This document shows, one piece after another, positions 1 to 8,656 of a stretch of 29,839 bases of DNA (position 1 is the first letter of the stretch; each line of letters opens with the position of its first letter). The DNA is from a virus. The position numbers and the translations under genes were made by a program. The stretch lies in IMG/VR virus record IMGVR_UViG_3300027974_000115, positions 1 through 29,839 of that record. One strand, given 5' to 3'. Below the pieces are notes generated by a model, which was not told the DNA's origin, did not search any database, and saw only the letters and a list, made by a program, of their open reading frames with translations.

Positions 1-495
1 ACGCATTTTTATAAACATAAAGAAATGGCTGATGGTTATTTAGGTAAATGTAAAGAGTGTACAAAAATTGATGTTAGGACAAGAGAGATTGAATTAAAAA
101 ACAATCCAGAGTGGATAGAAAAAGAACGAGAAAGAAATAGAGAAAAGTATTATAGATTGAATTATAAAGGACTCTTTAATCCATCGACAGAAAAGAAAAG
201 AGAAACAATGAAGAAATATCGACAGAAGTTTCCTGAAAAATATATGGCGTCTAGATATACAGAACTTTATTTAACAAAAATACAAGGATTTCATCTACAT
301 CATTGGTCATATAATCAAGAAGATTGGTTAGACATAGTTCAATTATCTATTCAAGAACATAATTTTTTACATCGACATTTAACTTATGTTCCTGAATTAA
401 TGGTATACAAAACAAAAAAAGACGAGTTACTTGACACAAAAGAAAAACATCTGAATTTTTATCAAAGTTTAAAAAATAAAACACATGACATTTAA
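1..495 (+). CDS. HNH-type endonuclease-like protein, 5' end missing (partial)
   Basis: The frame is open to the left edge, and residues before the first ATG (position 25) read as the middle of a zinc-finger-like motif (FYKHKEMADGYLGKCKECTK). The true start is therefore probably outside the window and ATG 25 is unlikely to be it. The visible C-K-E-C pair would be the second half of a Cys4 knuckle, a common N-terminal part of small phage HNH proteins. The middle is Lys/Arg/Glu-rich and probably DNA-binding or helical. The C-terminal half has HHWSYN followed by an acidic residue and later H-N-F-L-H-R-H, resembling an HNH/beta-beta-alpha metal site. Such genes are often free-standing homing endonucleases inserted between phage replication genes, which fits its place upstream of uvsX. 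The last 11 bases overlap the next gene. The nuclease call is by motif only; it could be a DNA-binding protein without cleavage activity. Confidence 0.6.
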   Translation, partial: THFYKHKEMADGYLGKCKECTKIDVRTREIELKNNPEWIEKERERNREKYYRLNYKGLFNPSTEKKRETMKKYRQKFPEKYMASRYTELYLTKIQGFHLHHWSYNQEDWLDIVQLSIQEHNFLHRHLTYVPELMVYKTKKDELLDTKEKHLNFYQSLKNKTHDI

Positions 496-778
496 AGAAG
501 AAATTGACTTACAGTTGAAAGACAATAAAACGCTGTCTTATGAATTCCTAAGTCAACTTAAAGATAAAAATTACTTCTCAGGTAGAAGTAAAGAAATTGG
601 TGATACAGTTTTGTTTGGTATGATGAAAGAAGTAGACGACAATGGTCAAATGACATTTAGTCTAATCACTTTTCACGAAGAAGAAGTTGGAGTTTTGTAT
701 GAACAAGACGAAACATTTTATAAAGGACCAAAACAGAATAAATTACCAAACATTAAAAGAATAGAAAATGGCAATTAA
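485..778 (+). CDS. hypothetical protein, 97 aa
   Basis: I do not recognise this small acidic protein. It starts inside the end of the HNH-like gene (11-base overlap) and ends 11 bases inside the start of uvsX. The tight overlaps on both sides support it as a real, translationally coupled gene. No signal peptide or membrane segment is visible. The central part (GDTVLFGMMKEVDDNGQMTF) alternates polar and hydrophobic residues, suggesting a small beta-rich fold. It has no cysteines and no evident catalytic motif. Being wedged directly before uvsX, it may act in DNA metabolism, but that is positional inference only. Confidence 0.6.
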   Translation: MTFKEEIDLQLKDNKTLSYEFLSQLKDKNYFSGRSKEIGDTVLFGMMKEVDDNGQMTFSLITFHEEEVGVLYEQDETFYKGPKQNKLPNIKRIENGN

Positions 779-1769
779 GAAAAACGATTTTAAGTCTATT
801 AAAGACAAATTCTCAACCTCAGCAAAATATAAACCACAAAGGTTTTTTGACTTAGGTCCTGATTTCTTGGATGCGGTTGGTCTACCAGGTCCTGCGATTG
901 GACACTTGAATATGTTACTTGGTCACTCAGATACAGGTAAGACTACTGCACTTGTAAAGACTGCGGTTGATGCTCAAAAGAAAGGTATCCTTCCTGTGTT
1001 TATTATCACAGAACAAAAATGGTCATTTGAACACGCCAAATTGATGGGGTTTGATTGCGAGGAAGTAGTTGATGAAGAAACGGGTGAGTTAGATTGGGAT
1101 GGTTTTTACATCTTCAACAATAACTTCAACTACATCGAACAAATCACCGACTACATCAACAACTTGTTAGACGAACAAGAGAAAGGTAACCTTGACTACA
1201 GTTTGTTATTCTTATGGGACTCAGTTGGTTCTGTACCATGTAAGATGACATTCGAAGGTAAAGGTGGTAAACAACACAATGCAAGTACTTTAGCCGACAA
1301 GATTGGTATGGGCATTAACCAAAGAATTTCAGGGTCTCGTAAAGCAGATTCTAAATACGAAAACACATTGGTTATTGTTAACCAACCGTGGGTTGAATTA
1401 CCTGACAATCCATTTGGACAACCAAAGATTAAAGCTAAAGGTGGTGAGGCCATTTGGTTAAACTCATCATTAGTATTCTTATTCGGAAACCAAAAAGGTG
1501 CGGGTACAACTAAAATTACCGCAACAAAAGATAAGAGAACTATTAAGTTTGCATCAAGAACAAAAGTTTCTGTAATGAAAAACCACATCAATGGATTGGG
1601 TTATGACGACGGAAAGATTATTGTTACTCCACACGGATTCATTGGAGGTAAAGAAGCTAGTGAAGAAAAAACTTCTTTAGAAAAATATAAAAAAGAATAC
1701 GCAGACTATTGGAAAGATATCATTGGAACCGACGGTGACTTTGATTTGAAAGAAGAAAAAGAGGATTAG
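768..1769 (+). CDS. uvsX: UvsX/RecA-like recombinase
   Basis: Strand-exchange ATPase of the RecA/UvsX family, 333 aa. It would form filaments on single-stranded DNA and drive recombination repair and recombination-dependent phage replication. Walker A is GHSDTGKTT at residues 52-60. Walker B is LLFLWDSVGS at about 146-155, with D151 as the Mg-coordinating residue. The segment VIVNQPWVELPDNPFG near 203-218 and the following KAKGGEAIWLNSS match the loop/L2 region where RecA proteins contact DNA. The length is close to T4 UvsX. The C-terminus is strongly Asp/Glu/Lys-rich, as in many RecA proteins, where the acidic tail modulates DNA binding. It overlaps the 97-aa gene and is followed by the RNase H/FEN gene after 31 bases. 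I see no UvsY-like mediator in the window. Family assignment is firm; the UvsX name rests on the phage context. Confidence 0.92.
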   Translation: MAIKKNDFKSIKDKFSTSAKYKPQRFFDLGPDFLDAVGLPGPAIGHLNMLLGHSDTGKTTALVKTAVDAQKKGILPVFIITEQKWSFEHAKLMGFDCEEVVDEETGELDWDGFYIFNNNFNYIEQITDYINNLLDEQEKGNLDYSLLFLWDSVGSVPCKMTFEGKGGKQHNASTLADKIGMGINQRISGSRKADSKYENTLVIVNQPWVELPDNPFGQPKIKAKGGEAIWLNSSLVFLFGNQKGAGTTKITATKDKRTIKFASRTKVSVMKNHINGLGYDDGKIIVTPHGFIGGKEASEEKTSLEKYKKEYADYWKDIIGTDGDFDLKEEKED

Positions 1770-1800
1770 TATATATTGTTTCACAATTTAAATCACAACA

Positions 1801-2802
1801 GTGATTAAGACATTATTAGTAGACGGAGACAATCTGTTTAAAATAGGATTTCACGGAGTAAGAGAGATGTATGATGGCGGTGACCACTTAGGTGGAATCT
1901 ATCACTTCATCAACATCTTAAGAAAGTTCTTGGAAGAGCACAACTTGGATAAGGTTGTTGTCTTTTGGGACGGAGACTCGAACTCATCTATCAGGAAATC
2001 GATATACCCACAATACAAGGCGAATAGAAGACAGGATATGAACGAGTACAAGTACGAGTCATACCTTCAACAAAAATCTCGAGTTAAACAATACCTCGAG
2101 GAGATATTCGTACGCCAAGTTGAAATGATAAACAACGAGGCTGATGACTTGATAGCTTACTACTGTAAAGTATCGAATGAGGAGGATATCATTATCTTCT
2201 CTGCAGATAAAGACTTAACACAACTCATATCAGAAAGAGTTACCATATATTCTCCAATCTCAAAACAATATTTTAAGAACGGAGATATGATAACCATCAA
2301 TAAGGTTGACATACCACATTATAATGTTTTAGTTACCAAAATTTTCACAGGAGACAAGTCTGATAATATCGATGGTATTGAAGGGTTAGGGGAAAAAACT
2401 TTATTAAAGTTCTTTCCTGAATTACATAAAAAACCCTGTACTATGGAAGAATTACTTTATATTGCACGAAATAACGAGCAAAAGAAAAAACCAAAAGCCC
2501 TTGAAAATATTTTGACTGGTAAGACAAAAAGCGGTATACTTGGTGAAGACTTCTACAACACAAATAAGAAGATTGTAGACCTTGAGAACCCACTTATTAC
2601 CGATGAAGGTAAAGAACTTGTAACACAGATACATACCGATACAATTGACCCTACAGATAGAGGATACAAAAACTTAATGAGACTGATGATGGAGGATGGA
2701 CTCTTTAAGTACCTCCCCAAGAACGACGAGGCTTGGGTAAATTTCCTCAAACCATTTATGAAATTAACACGAAAAGAAAAACGTAACACAAACAAAAATT
2801 AA
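1801..2802 (+). CDS. rnh: 5'-3' exonuclease / RNase H, FEN family
   Basis: Structure-specific 5' nuclease related to T4 RNase H and the polymerase I 5' nuclease domain, 333 aa. It would remove RNA primers and flaps from lagging-strand fragments. The acidic two-metal site is complete: D8 and D10 in LLVDGDN, D57 and D59 in FWDGDS, E113/D115/D116 in NNEADDLIAYY, D136/D138 in FSADKDLT, and D185/D188/D191 in GDKSDNIDGIEGLGEKT, which also begins the helix-hairpin-helix DNA-binding element. Basic residues after SIYPQYKANRR (67-77) match the helical arch that handles the 5' end. Translation appears to start at a GTG (1801), because the frame contains no ATG before the conserved N-terminal strand. The gene follows uvsX and precedes an unknown gene and the helicase, a T4-like replication cluster. 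The exact substrate preference (RNase H versus flap) cannot be read from sequence. Confidence 0.88.
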   Translation: MIKTLLVDGDNLFKIGFHGVREMYDGGDHLGGIYHFINILRKFLEEHNLDKVVVFWDGDSNSSIRKSIYPQYKANRRQDMNEYKYESYLQQKSRVKQYLEEIFVRQVEMINNEADDLIAYYCKVSNEEDIIIFSADKDLTQLISERVTIYSPISKQYFKNGDMITINKVDIPHYNVLVTKIFTGDKSDNIDGIEGLGEKTLLKFFPELHKKPCTMEELLYIARNNEQKKKPKALENILTGKTKSGILGEDFYNTNKKIVDLENPLITDEGKELVTQIHTDTIDPTDRGYKNLMRLMMEDGLFKYLPKNDEAWVNFLKPFMKLTRKEKRNTNKN

Positions 2803-2805
2803 AAC

Positions 2806-3258
2806 ATGAGAGAGCAAGACAGCACGAAAATGGAATTCCTTTTAACATTGAATGACAACATTGTAGTTCAAAGATTTTTCAACGTTAGAGGGTATATCCC
2901 GAAAGCAAAAAACTCGGTGGAGTTGTATGAATTCATCCTGAGTTTGAAAAATGAATTACAATATGCTTTGAAAATGAAGACTGTAATTTACATGATGGAC
3001 AACAGAGACGCAATTGCGCATGACCCATCAATTATGGAGACATCTTACACTGAGGGTCCTGAAATTTTTAACATTTATGTTAAAGTTGGAGAACAGACAA
3101 TTTGTCATAGAGTTTTTGACGGAAAATTTTATCCGCCAAAAGTTCGTTATACAGTAGACGTAAGACCATTTTTAAAAGAGGTCCTTCGCGAGTTAACTGA
3201 CATTTTTTCAAACAACAAATTAACTTACGAATATTTGGAATTTGACCTTAGCAAGTAA
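2806..3258 (+). CDS. hypothetical protein, 150 aa, in replication cluster
   Basis: Not recognised. The gene starts 4 bases after the RNase H/FEN stop codon and ends 38 bases before the helicase gene, so it is very probably co-transcribed with them. The protein looks like a soluble mixed alpha/beta protein with no signal peptide or transmembrane segment. A helical stretch around residues 42-62 (ELYEFILSLKNELQYALKMK) and another near 122-137 (RPFLKEVLRELTDIF) flank a central beta-rich part (EIFNIYVKVGEQTICHRVFD). No nuclease, ATPase or zinc motif is visible. Its conserved-looking, low-repeat composition and its place between exonuclease and helicase suggest a replication accessory protein, but that is inferred from location alone. 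Confidence 0.7.
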   Translation: MREQDSTKMEFLLTLNDNIVVQRFFNVRGYIPKAKNSVELYEFILSLKNELQYALKMKTVIYMMDNRDAIAHDPSIMETSYTEGPEIFNIYVKVGEQTICHRVFDGKFYPPKVRYTVDVRPFLKEVLRELTDIFSNNKLTYEYLEFDLSK

Positions 3259-3296
3259 CTATTTAATTAATACGAGGGATAATTTTAAAACAATAT

Positions 3297-4682
3297 ATGA
3301 ACAAAAATTTCGATTATTTAGGTAATACATTTCAGATACAACTACTGAATCAGATAGTTGTAGACAAAGACTTTTCATCGTCTATTATGGACGTGATTGA
3401 GTCATCGTACTTTGACAACAAGTACTTTAAAATCATCTTGCAGATGATAAAAGAATACTATGTAAAGTATGAATCAACTCCTAATTTCGAAACTCTTGAC
3501 CAAATTGTTAAATCAGAAATTACACAGGAAATTGTTGCAAAAGTGGTCTTAGATACCTTGAAACAGGTAAAAGACGCACCTTTTGAAGGAACTGTATTTG
3601 TTCAGGAAAAAGCTTTAAAGTTCTGTAAACAACAAGAACTTCAAAAGGCTATGGACAAGGCTCAGAAGATTATTACTGAGGGTGATTTTGAGTCTTATGA
3701 TAAAGTTGAGGGATTAGTGAGAAACGCGTTACAAGTTGGTGAAATTGACAAAGGACAAACGGATATTTTTGATAACTTGGATACCGTATTAGAAGAAGAT
3801 TATAGACATCCAATTCCAATGGGGATTGCGGGAATTGACAGACTACTTAAGGGTGGTTTGGCTAAGGGAGAGATTGGTGTTATTTTAGCTCCAACAGGAG
3901 TTGGTAAGACAACAATTTTAACCAAGATTGCAAATACTGCATTTAACTTAGGATACAATGTCCTTCAAGTATTTTTTGAGGATAACCCTAAGATTATTCA
4001 GAGAAAACACTTCACACTTTGGACAGGAATTGAACCAGACAATTTGGTAAAAAATAGAGATGAGGTAATGTCAAAGGTTACTGAGATTCAAGAGACTATG
4101 AAAAACAAATTGGTTCTTAAAAAGTTGGCATCTGATACTATGACTATGAATCAAATCAAAGGTCAAGTAAGAAAAATGATTGCAGACGGAAACAAAATTG
4201 ATTTAATCATGTTAGATTATATCGATTGTATATTACCTGAATCAACAAGTAAGGATGAGTGGAAAGCGGAAGGTTCTGTAATGAGAGGATTTGAAGCAAT
4301 GTGCCATGAGCTAGACTTAGTTGGATGGACAGCCACACAGGGTAATAGGTCTTCAATTTCAGCTGAAGTAGTAACGACTGACCAAATGGGTGGGTCAATT
4401 AAAAAGGCTCAGGTTGGTCACGTAATCATCTCTGTAGCTAAGACACTCCAACAAAAAGAAATGAACCTCGCAACTATTGCAATAACAAAATCTCGTCTAG
4501 GTAAAGACGGAGTAGTTTTTGAGAATTGTAAATTTAACAATGAGTTACTTGAAATCGATACTGAAAGTTCAGTTACCTTCTTAGGTTTTGAAGAACAACA
4601 AGAAGAAAGAAAAAGAGATAGAGTAAAAGAGTTAATGGAGAAAAGAAAACAAAAAGAAGAACAACAGAAACAACAATCTTAA
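3297..4682 (+). CDS. DnaB-like replicative helicase (T4 gp41-like)
   Basis: Hexameric replicative helicase of the DnaB/gp41 family, 461 aa, which would unwind the fork 5' to 3' on the lagging strand. Residues 1-150 form the helical N-terminal domain expected for primase contacts (YLGNTFQIQLLNQIVVDKDF resembles the DnaB N-domain start). The RecA-like motor follows from about 170: Walker A APTGVGKTT at 198-206, Walker B IDLIMLDYID at 301-310, then GWTATQGNRSS near 341-351 and the DQMGGSIKKAQVGHVIISV segment typical of DnaB motif 4. A very Lys/Glu/Gln-rich tail (about 430-461) is probably disordered. The ATG lies after an A/T-rich leader without a Shine-Dalgarno site. No separate primase or loader gene is visible in the window. 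Confidence 0.9.
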   Translation: MNKNFDYLGNTFQIQLLNQIVVDKDFSSSIMDVIESSYFDNKYFKIILQMIKEYYVKYESTPNFETLDQIVKSEITQEIVAKVVLDTLKQVKDAPFEGTVFVQEKALKFCKQQELQKAMDKAQKIITEGDFESYDKVEGLVRNALQVGEIDKGQTDIFDNLDTVLEEDYRHPIPMGIAGIDRLLKGGLAKGEIGVILAPTGVGKTTILTKIANTAFNLGYNVLQVFFEDNPKIIQRKHFTLWTGIEPDNLVKNRDEVMSKVTEIQETMKNKLVLKKLASDTMTMNQIKGQVRKMIADGNKIDLIMLDYIDCILPESTSKDEWKAEGSVMRGFEAMCHELDLVGWTATQGNRSSISAEVVTTDQMGGSIKKAQVGHVIISVAKTLQQKEMNLATIAITKSRLGKDGVVFENCKFNNELLEIDTESSVTFLGFEEQQEERKRDRVKELMEKRKQKEEQQKQQS

Positions 4683-4703
4683 TACAAAAAAATACAATTA
4701 ATT

Positions 4704-5651
4704 ATGGAGAAAATTTTAGTAGAGAACCCTAACAGGTTCGTAATATTTCCAATTCAACACGATGATATTTGGGAGTTCTATAAGAACCACCAAGCCGCAT
4801 TATGGACAGCGGAAGAAGTTGATTTAACAAACGATATCAGAGATTGGAATAATCTTACTGAAAACGAACAATATTTCGTTAAAAATATATTATCATTCTT
4901 TGCGGCATCGGATGGTATTGTTAACGAAAATCTTGCCGAAAACTTCTATAGAGAAGTACAATACCCTGAAGCTAAGTTCTTCTACGGGTTCCAATTGATG
5001 ATGGAGAATATACACAGTTTAATGTATTCTTTATTAATCGATACGTATATCTCAAATGAAGAAGAGAAACAATTATGTTTCACCGCCTTAGACAACCTAC
5101 CTGCAGTACAAAAGAAAGCAAAATGGGCTCTTGATTGGATTGACAACGCATCTTTCCAAGAAAGACTTGTAGCTTTTGCTGCGGTTGAAGGAATATTCTT
5201 CTCAGGGTCATTTTGTTCAATCTTTTGGTTGAAATCAAGAGGAATCATGCAAGGACTATGTAATGCTAATACTTTAATTTTTAAAGACGAAAACTTACAT
5301 TGTGACTTCGCAATCCATTTGGTAAATAATCACTTAGAAAACAAACCAACTGAAAAAAGAATTAGAGAAATCTTATTATCTGCACTTGAAATTGAAAAAG
5401 AATTTATCACAGAATCTTTACCTGTTTCGTTAATCGGTATGAATTCAAACTTGATGAAACAATATCTTGAATTCGTAACTGATGGGTTATTAGTTAAATT
5501 TGGTTGTAAAAAAGAATTTAACGTTGAACAACCATTTAAGTTTATGGAACAAATCGCAGTTGAAACAAAGGGAAACTTCTTTGAATCAAGAACGATGGAA
5601 TACCAAAAAGCAAAACTAAACGAAACATTATCATTTGATTCTGATTTCTAA
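4704..5651 (+). CDS. nrdB: ribonucleotide reductase class I, small (beta) subunit
   Basis: R2 radical-generating subunit, 315 aa, which houses the diiron site and tyrosyl radical used by the large subunit to make dNDPs. By comparison with known R2 proteins the metal ligands are all present: D70 (FFAASDG), E101 and H104 (MENIHS), E162 ([10 protein letters not shown]), and E196 and H199 (DENLHCDF). The radical tyrosine aligns with Y108 (E-x2-H-x3-Y), so this looks like a standard class Ia enzyme and not a tyrosine-less class Ic. The sequence resembles the eukaryotic/Bacteroidota R2 branch ([11 protein letters not shown]) more than the E. coli one. It lies 21 bases after the helicase and 18 bases before nrdA. 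It probably boosts dNTP supply during phage replication. Beta-before-alpha order is unlike the usual nrdAB. Confidence 0.95.
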   Translation: MEKILVENPNRFVIFPIQHDDIWEFYKNHQAALWTAEEVDLTNDIRDWNNLTENEQYFVKNILSFFAASDGIVNENLAENFYREVQYPEAKFFYGFQLMMENIHSLMYSLLIDTYISNEEEKQLCFTALDNLPAVQKKAKWALDWIDNASFQERLVAFAAVEGIFFSGSFCSIFWLKSRGIMQGLCNANTLIFKDENLHCDFAIHLVNNHLENKPTEKRIREILLSALEIEKEFITESLPVSLIGMNSNLMKQYLEFVTDGLLVKFGCKKEFNVEQPFKFMEQIAVETKGNFFESRTMEYQKAKLNETLSFDSDF

Positions 5652-5669
5652 TTTATTATTTTTAAATCT

Positions 5670-8096
5670 ATGATGTCACTAAAAATTAAAAAAAGAGACG
5701 GGGAAGACGCGTCTTTTAATCCACAAAAAATATATAACAGAATTAAAAGAGCTGCTAAAGGTTTGAATGTAAATTCAGATGAAATCTTTATTAAAGTTAT
5801 TACGTCTGTTCCAACGGAAGGTATTATTACAACTAAAGAATTAGATAAGCTTGTATATGAAATCGCTGCCGCTTATACAGGCAGTCACCACGATTATTCA
5901 AGACTTGCATCTTCAGTTGCGATTTCTTCTTATCACAAAGAAACTGACCCAAGTTTCTCAAATACAATGCATACGTTACACGTTGATGGTATTGTACATG
6001 ACGAACTAATGTCAATTATTGAAAAATACGGCCCAAGTAAAATTGATGAGGTAATTAATCATGAAAATGATTATAACTTTGATTATTTCGCGTGGAGGTC
6101 ATTACAAGAAATGTACTTGTTAAAGACACCTGAAGGTAAAGTTGTTGAAAGACCTCAACACATGTACATGAGAGTTGCTCTATGGGTGACTAACACGTAT
6201 GAAGAGGCTGTAGAATACTACAACTCATTATCAAACCAACGTATATCAAAGGCAACACCTATCATGATTAATGCAGGTACAAGAGTACCTCAATTAGCGT
6301 CTTGTGTGTTACATTACAACAACTCTGACTCGAGAGAAGGATTGTTGAAAACCTTGAATGACATCTCAACTTATTCTTCAGATGCTGCGGGAATTGGACT
6401 ATCAATGTCTAACATTCGTAGTAAAGAAAGTAGAATTAAATCATCAGGAGGATTTGCGGGTGGATTGTTGAAGTACTTAAAAATAGTTAACGAGTCATTA
6501 AGATTTTTTAACCAACAAGGAAGAAGACCTGGTAGTGCAGCTATCTATTTAGAACCATGGCACAGAGATATCATGGACTTGTTAGAAATTAAAAAGAACA
6601 CAGGTGCTGAGGAATTAAGAGCGAGAGATTTATTCACCGCGTTATGGATTCCCGATAATTTCATGAGAGCGGTTAAGAACAATGAAGATTGGTACTTATT
6701 CTGTCCTAATGAAATTATTAAATCGGGTATCAAACCATTACAAGAATGTTATGGTGATGAATACGAAGAAAACTATCAAAAGGCTGTTAATTTAGGTATC
6801 GGTAGAAAAGTTAAGGCCCAAGACATTTGGTCTAAAATTATCGAGTCTCAAGTTGAGACAGGAGTTCCTTACTTATGTGCTAAAGATAGTGCGAATAAGA
6901 AAACTAACCACCAAAACATAGGTGTGATTAAACAATCAAATTTATGTAACGAGATTTACCAATATACTGATGAAGAGACAACTGCAATCTGTACGTTATC
7001 TTCTATTGTATTGAAGAACTTTATTGTTGATGGTAAATTTGACTATAAGTTATTGATTGAAGAAGTTAGAAGAGCGGTGAAAGCATTGAACAACGTAATT
7101 GACAAGAACAACTACTCAACTGAAAAAGGTTTAAAAGGAGGTCTTGAACAAAGAGCTATCGCGATTGGAACTCAAGGATTAGCTGACGTATTCTATCTAA
7201 TGGATTATATCTTCACATCAGAAGAAGCTAAGACTTTAAATAAAAATATATTCGAAGCTATCTACTTTGCAGCGATTACCGAAAGTAATGATTTATGTAA
7301 GAAAGGTATTAGAGAACCGTATAAATTCTTCAAAGGGTCACCAATGTCAAAAGGTATTTTCCAATTTGATATGTGGGGATTAGATGAGTCTGATTTGTTT
7401 TTAGACTGGTCAACTTTAAAAGAAAATGTTAAAGAATACGGAGTGTGTAATTCTTTATTTACAGCTCAGATGCCAGTTGCATCTTCAGCTAAAATTACAG
7501 GGTCATTTGAAATGACTGAACCAGCTCACTCTGCGTTATTTAACAGAAGAGTTGTTGGTGGTGAAATCATGATTGTTAACAAGTACTTAATTAACGACTT
7601 CGAGAAAATTGGGGTATGGTGTGAAGACTTGAAAAACGAAATCATCATGAATGAGGGTTCTATTCAAAACATTAACTTTAACCAATACCTTGACCCTGAG
7701 GACAAAAACTATAACAAGAAAGTTAAAAGAATTGAACATCTAATTCCAAAGTACAAAACTATTTGGGAGATTTCTCAAAGAGAATTAATTGACATGGCGG
7801 CTGATAGAGCACCATTCATTGACCAATCACAATCAATGAATATCTATATGGCAAATCCAACACTGTCAAAGATTACATCTTCTCACTTCCACTCATGGGA
7901 GAAAGGTTTGAAAACTTTGTGTTATTATGTTAGAACTAAAGCGATTTCAACAGGAGCTAAACATTTGGCTGTTGATGTATCAAAAATACAAAAACCTAAA
8001 ACAAATGTTGAGGTTCCTAAAGTAGACTATAGTGATATGAATTTACCACCAAAACCTGAAGGAATCGAAATTGAATGTTTCGGTTGTTCATCTTAA
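5670..8096 (+). CDS. nrdA: ribonucleotide reductase class I, large (alpha) subunit
   Basis: R1 catalytic subunit, 808 aa, which reduces ribonucleoside diphosphates. An ATP-cone (about 3-92, starting KIKKRDGEDASFNPQKIYNR) suggests dATP feedback control is retained. Catalytic residues are visible: C212 (ASCVLHY) and C441 (AICTLSS) as the redox pair, and N424-x-C426-x-E428 (SNLCNEI) as the thiyl radical site and its partners. GSFEMTEPAHSALFNRR lies near 610-630. The C-terminal ECFGCSS carries a C-x2-C pair (803/806), which would pass electrons from thioredoxin or glutaredoxin. The gene starts ATGATG; either ATG could serve. It is the last gene before the strong terminator at 8103-8134. The protein is complete and shows no inserted intein or intron, unlike many phage nrdA genes. 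Confidence 0.95.
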   Translation: MMSLKIKKRDGEDASFNPQKIYNRIKRAAKGLNVNSDEIFIKVITSVPTEGIITTKELDKLVYEIAAAYTGSHHDYSRLASSVAISSYHKETDPSFSNTMHTLHVDGIVHDELMSIIEKYGPSKIDEVINHENDYNFDYFAWRSLQEMYLLKTPEGKVVERPQHMYMRVALWVTNTYEEAVEYYNSLSNQRISKATPIMINAGTRVPQLASCVLHYNNSDSREGLLKTLNDISTYSSDAAGIGLSMSNIRSKESRIKSSGGFAGGLLKYLKIVNESLRFFNQQGRRPGSAAIYLEPWHRDIMDLLEIKKNTGAEELRARDLFTALWIPDNFMRAVKNNEDWYLFCPNEIIKSGIKPLQECYGDEYEENYQKAVNLGIGRKVKAQDIWSKIIESQVETGVPYLCAKDSANKKTNHQNIGVIKQSNLCNEIYQYTDEETTAICTLSSIVLKNFIVDGKFDYKLLIEEVRRAVKALNNVIDKNNYSTEKGLKGGLEQRAIAIGTQGLADVFYLMDYIFTSEEAKTLNKNIFEAIYFAAITESNDLCKKGIREPYKFFKGSPMSKGIFQFDMWGLDESDLFLDWSTLKENVKEYGVCNSLFTAQMPVASSAKITGSFEMTEPAHSALFNRRVVGGEIMIVNKYLINDFEKIGVWCEDLKNEIIMNEGSIQNINFNQYLDPEDKNYNKKVKRIEHLIPKYKTIWEISQRELIDMAADRAPFIDQSQSMNIYMANPTLSKITSSHFHSWEKGLKTLCYYVRTKAISTGAKHLAVDVSKIQKPKTNVEVPKVDYSDMNLPPKPEGIEIECFGCSS

Positions 8097-8102
8097 AGTA
8101 AT

Positions 8103-8134
8103 TAAATAATCCCGACCACCATCGGGATTATTTA
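8103..8134 (+). terminator. strong hairpin terminator after nrdA
   Basis: A perfect 13-bp inverted repeat (taaataatcccga / tcgggattattta) with a 6-base loop (ccacca), starting 7 bases after the nrdA stop and followed by more T residues. It has a GC-rich centre and A/T-rich flanks and would work in either direction. It separates the replication/nucleotide block from the virion block. Confidence 0.88.
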
Positions 8135-8141
8135 TTTTAAT

Positions 8142-8153
8142 CTATTTATAAGG
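8142..8153 (+). promoter_or_regulatory. candidate late promoter element, copy 1
   Basis: CTATTTATAAGG lies just downstream of the nrdA terminator and 39 bases before the ATG of the gp25-like gene. The 10-base core CTATTTATAA is the same as in the elements before 10592 and 19008. The position, directly after a terminator and before the first virion gene, is where a late promoter is expected. The resemblance to the T4 late promoter box (TATAAATA) is only partial. Confidence 0.4.
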
Positions 8154-8180
8154 AAAAATCAGGACATTATATTTATAGTT

Positions 8181-8651
8181 ATGGCTCAAGGTACAACATA
8201 TGGTCTTAATTTCCCTTTTAGAGATTCTAGTAGGGGAGATTATTTGCAACTTACTCAGTTTGAAGCACAAGAAATTAAAGCGGATTTAATTCATCTTTTG
8301 TTAACAAGAAAAGGTTCAAGATATTTTTTACCTACTTTTGGAACAAGATTATATGAATTTGTATTTGAACCGTTTGATGGACTTACATTCGACGCAATTG
8401 AATCTGACATAAGAGATGCTGTGGCAAACTTTATGCCAAATCTATTGTTAAACAATATAACAATCACCCCTGCAGACCCACAAGAGGAAGTTGATATTGC
8501 AACAGGTCAAAGCACATTAGGAACAACTGAATCTCCAATATATAGATTTCCAGGAAAAGGAACTTCGGATTACACGGCAAAAGTTAAAATAGACTACTCA
8601 ACAGATAAAAACACTTATTCGCAGAGTGATTTTGTTATTATCAATATTTAA
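8181..8651 (+). CDS. baseplate wedge protein, gp25-like
   Basis: A 156-aa protein of the gp25/GpW family, the small baseplate wedge protein that joins the sheath initiation site to gp6 in contractile tails. The diagnostic part is residues 31-60 (EIKADLIHLLLTRKGSRYFL followed by PTFGTRLYEFVFEP), containing the G-x-R ... P-x-F-G-x-x-L core of this family. A C-terminal extension (PADPQEEVDIATGQSTLGTT, about 98-117) goes beyond the minimal family length. It is the first gene after the terminator and stands 5 bases before the gp6-like gene, the same gp25-gp6 pairing found in many contractile-tail phages and related injection systems. The name lysozyme sometimes given to this family is not implied; no lysozyme active site is visible. 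Confidence 0.9.
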   Translation: MAQGTTYGLNFPFRDSSRGDYLQLTQFEAQEIKADLIHLLLTRKGSRYFLPTFGTRLYEFVFEPFDGLTFDAIESDIRDAVANFMPNLLLNNITITPADPQEEVDIATGQSTLGTTESPIYRFPGKGTSDYTAKVKIDYSTDKNTYSQSDFVIINI

Positions 8652-8656
8652 TATAA

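Noticed and set aside
1196-1591. Minus-strand open frame of 131 codons inside uvsX.
   Set aside because: Overlaps the conserved core of uvsX completely; shadow frame.
3259-3275. ctatttaattaa after the 150-aa gene as a fourth copy of the candidate late element.
   Set aside because: Shares only CTATTTA with the core and lies in the replication block; probably chance in A/T-rich DNA.
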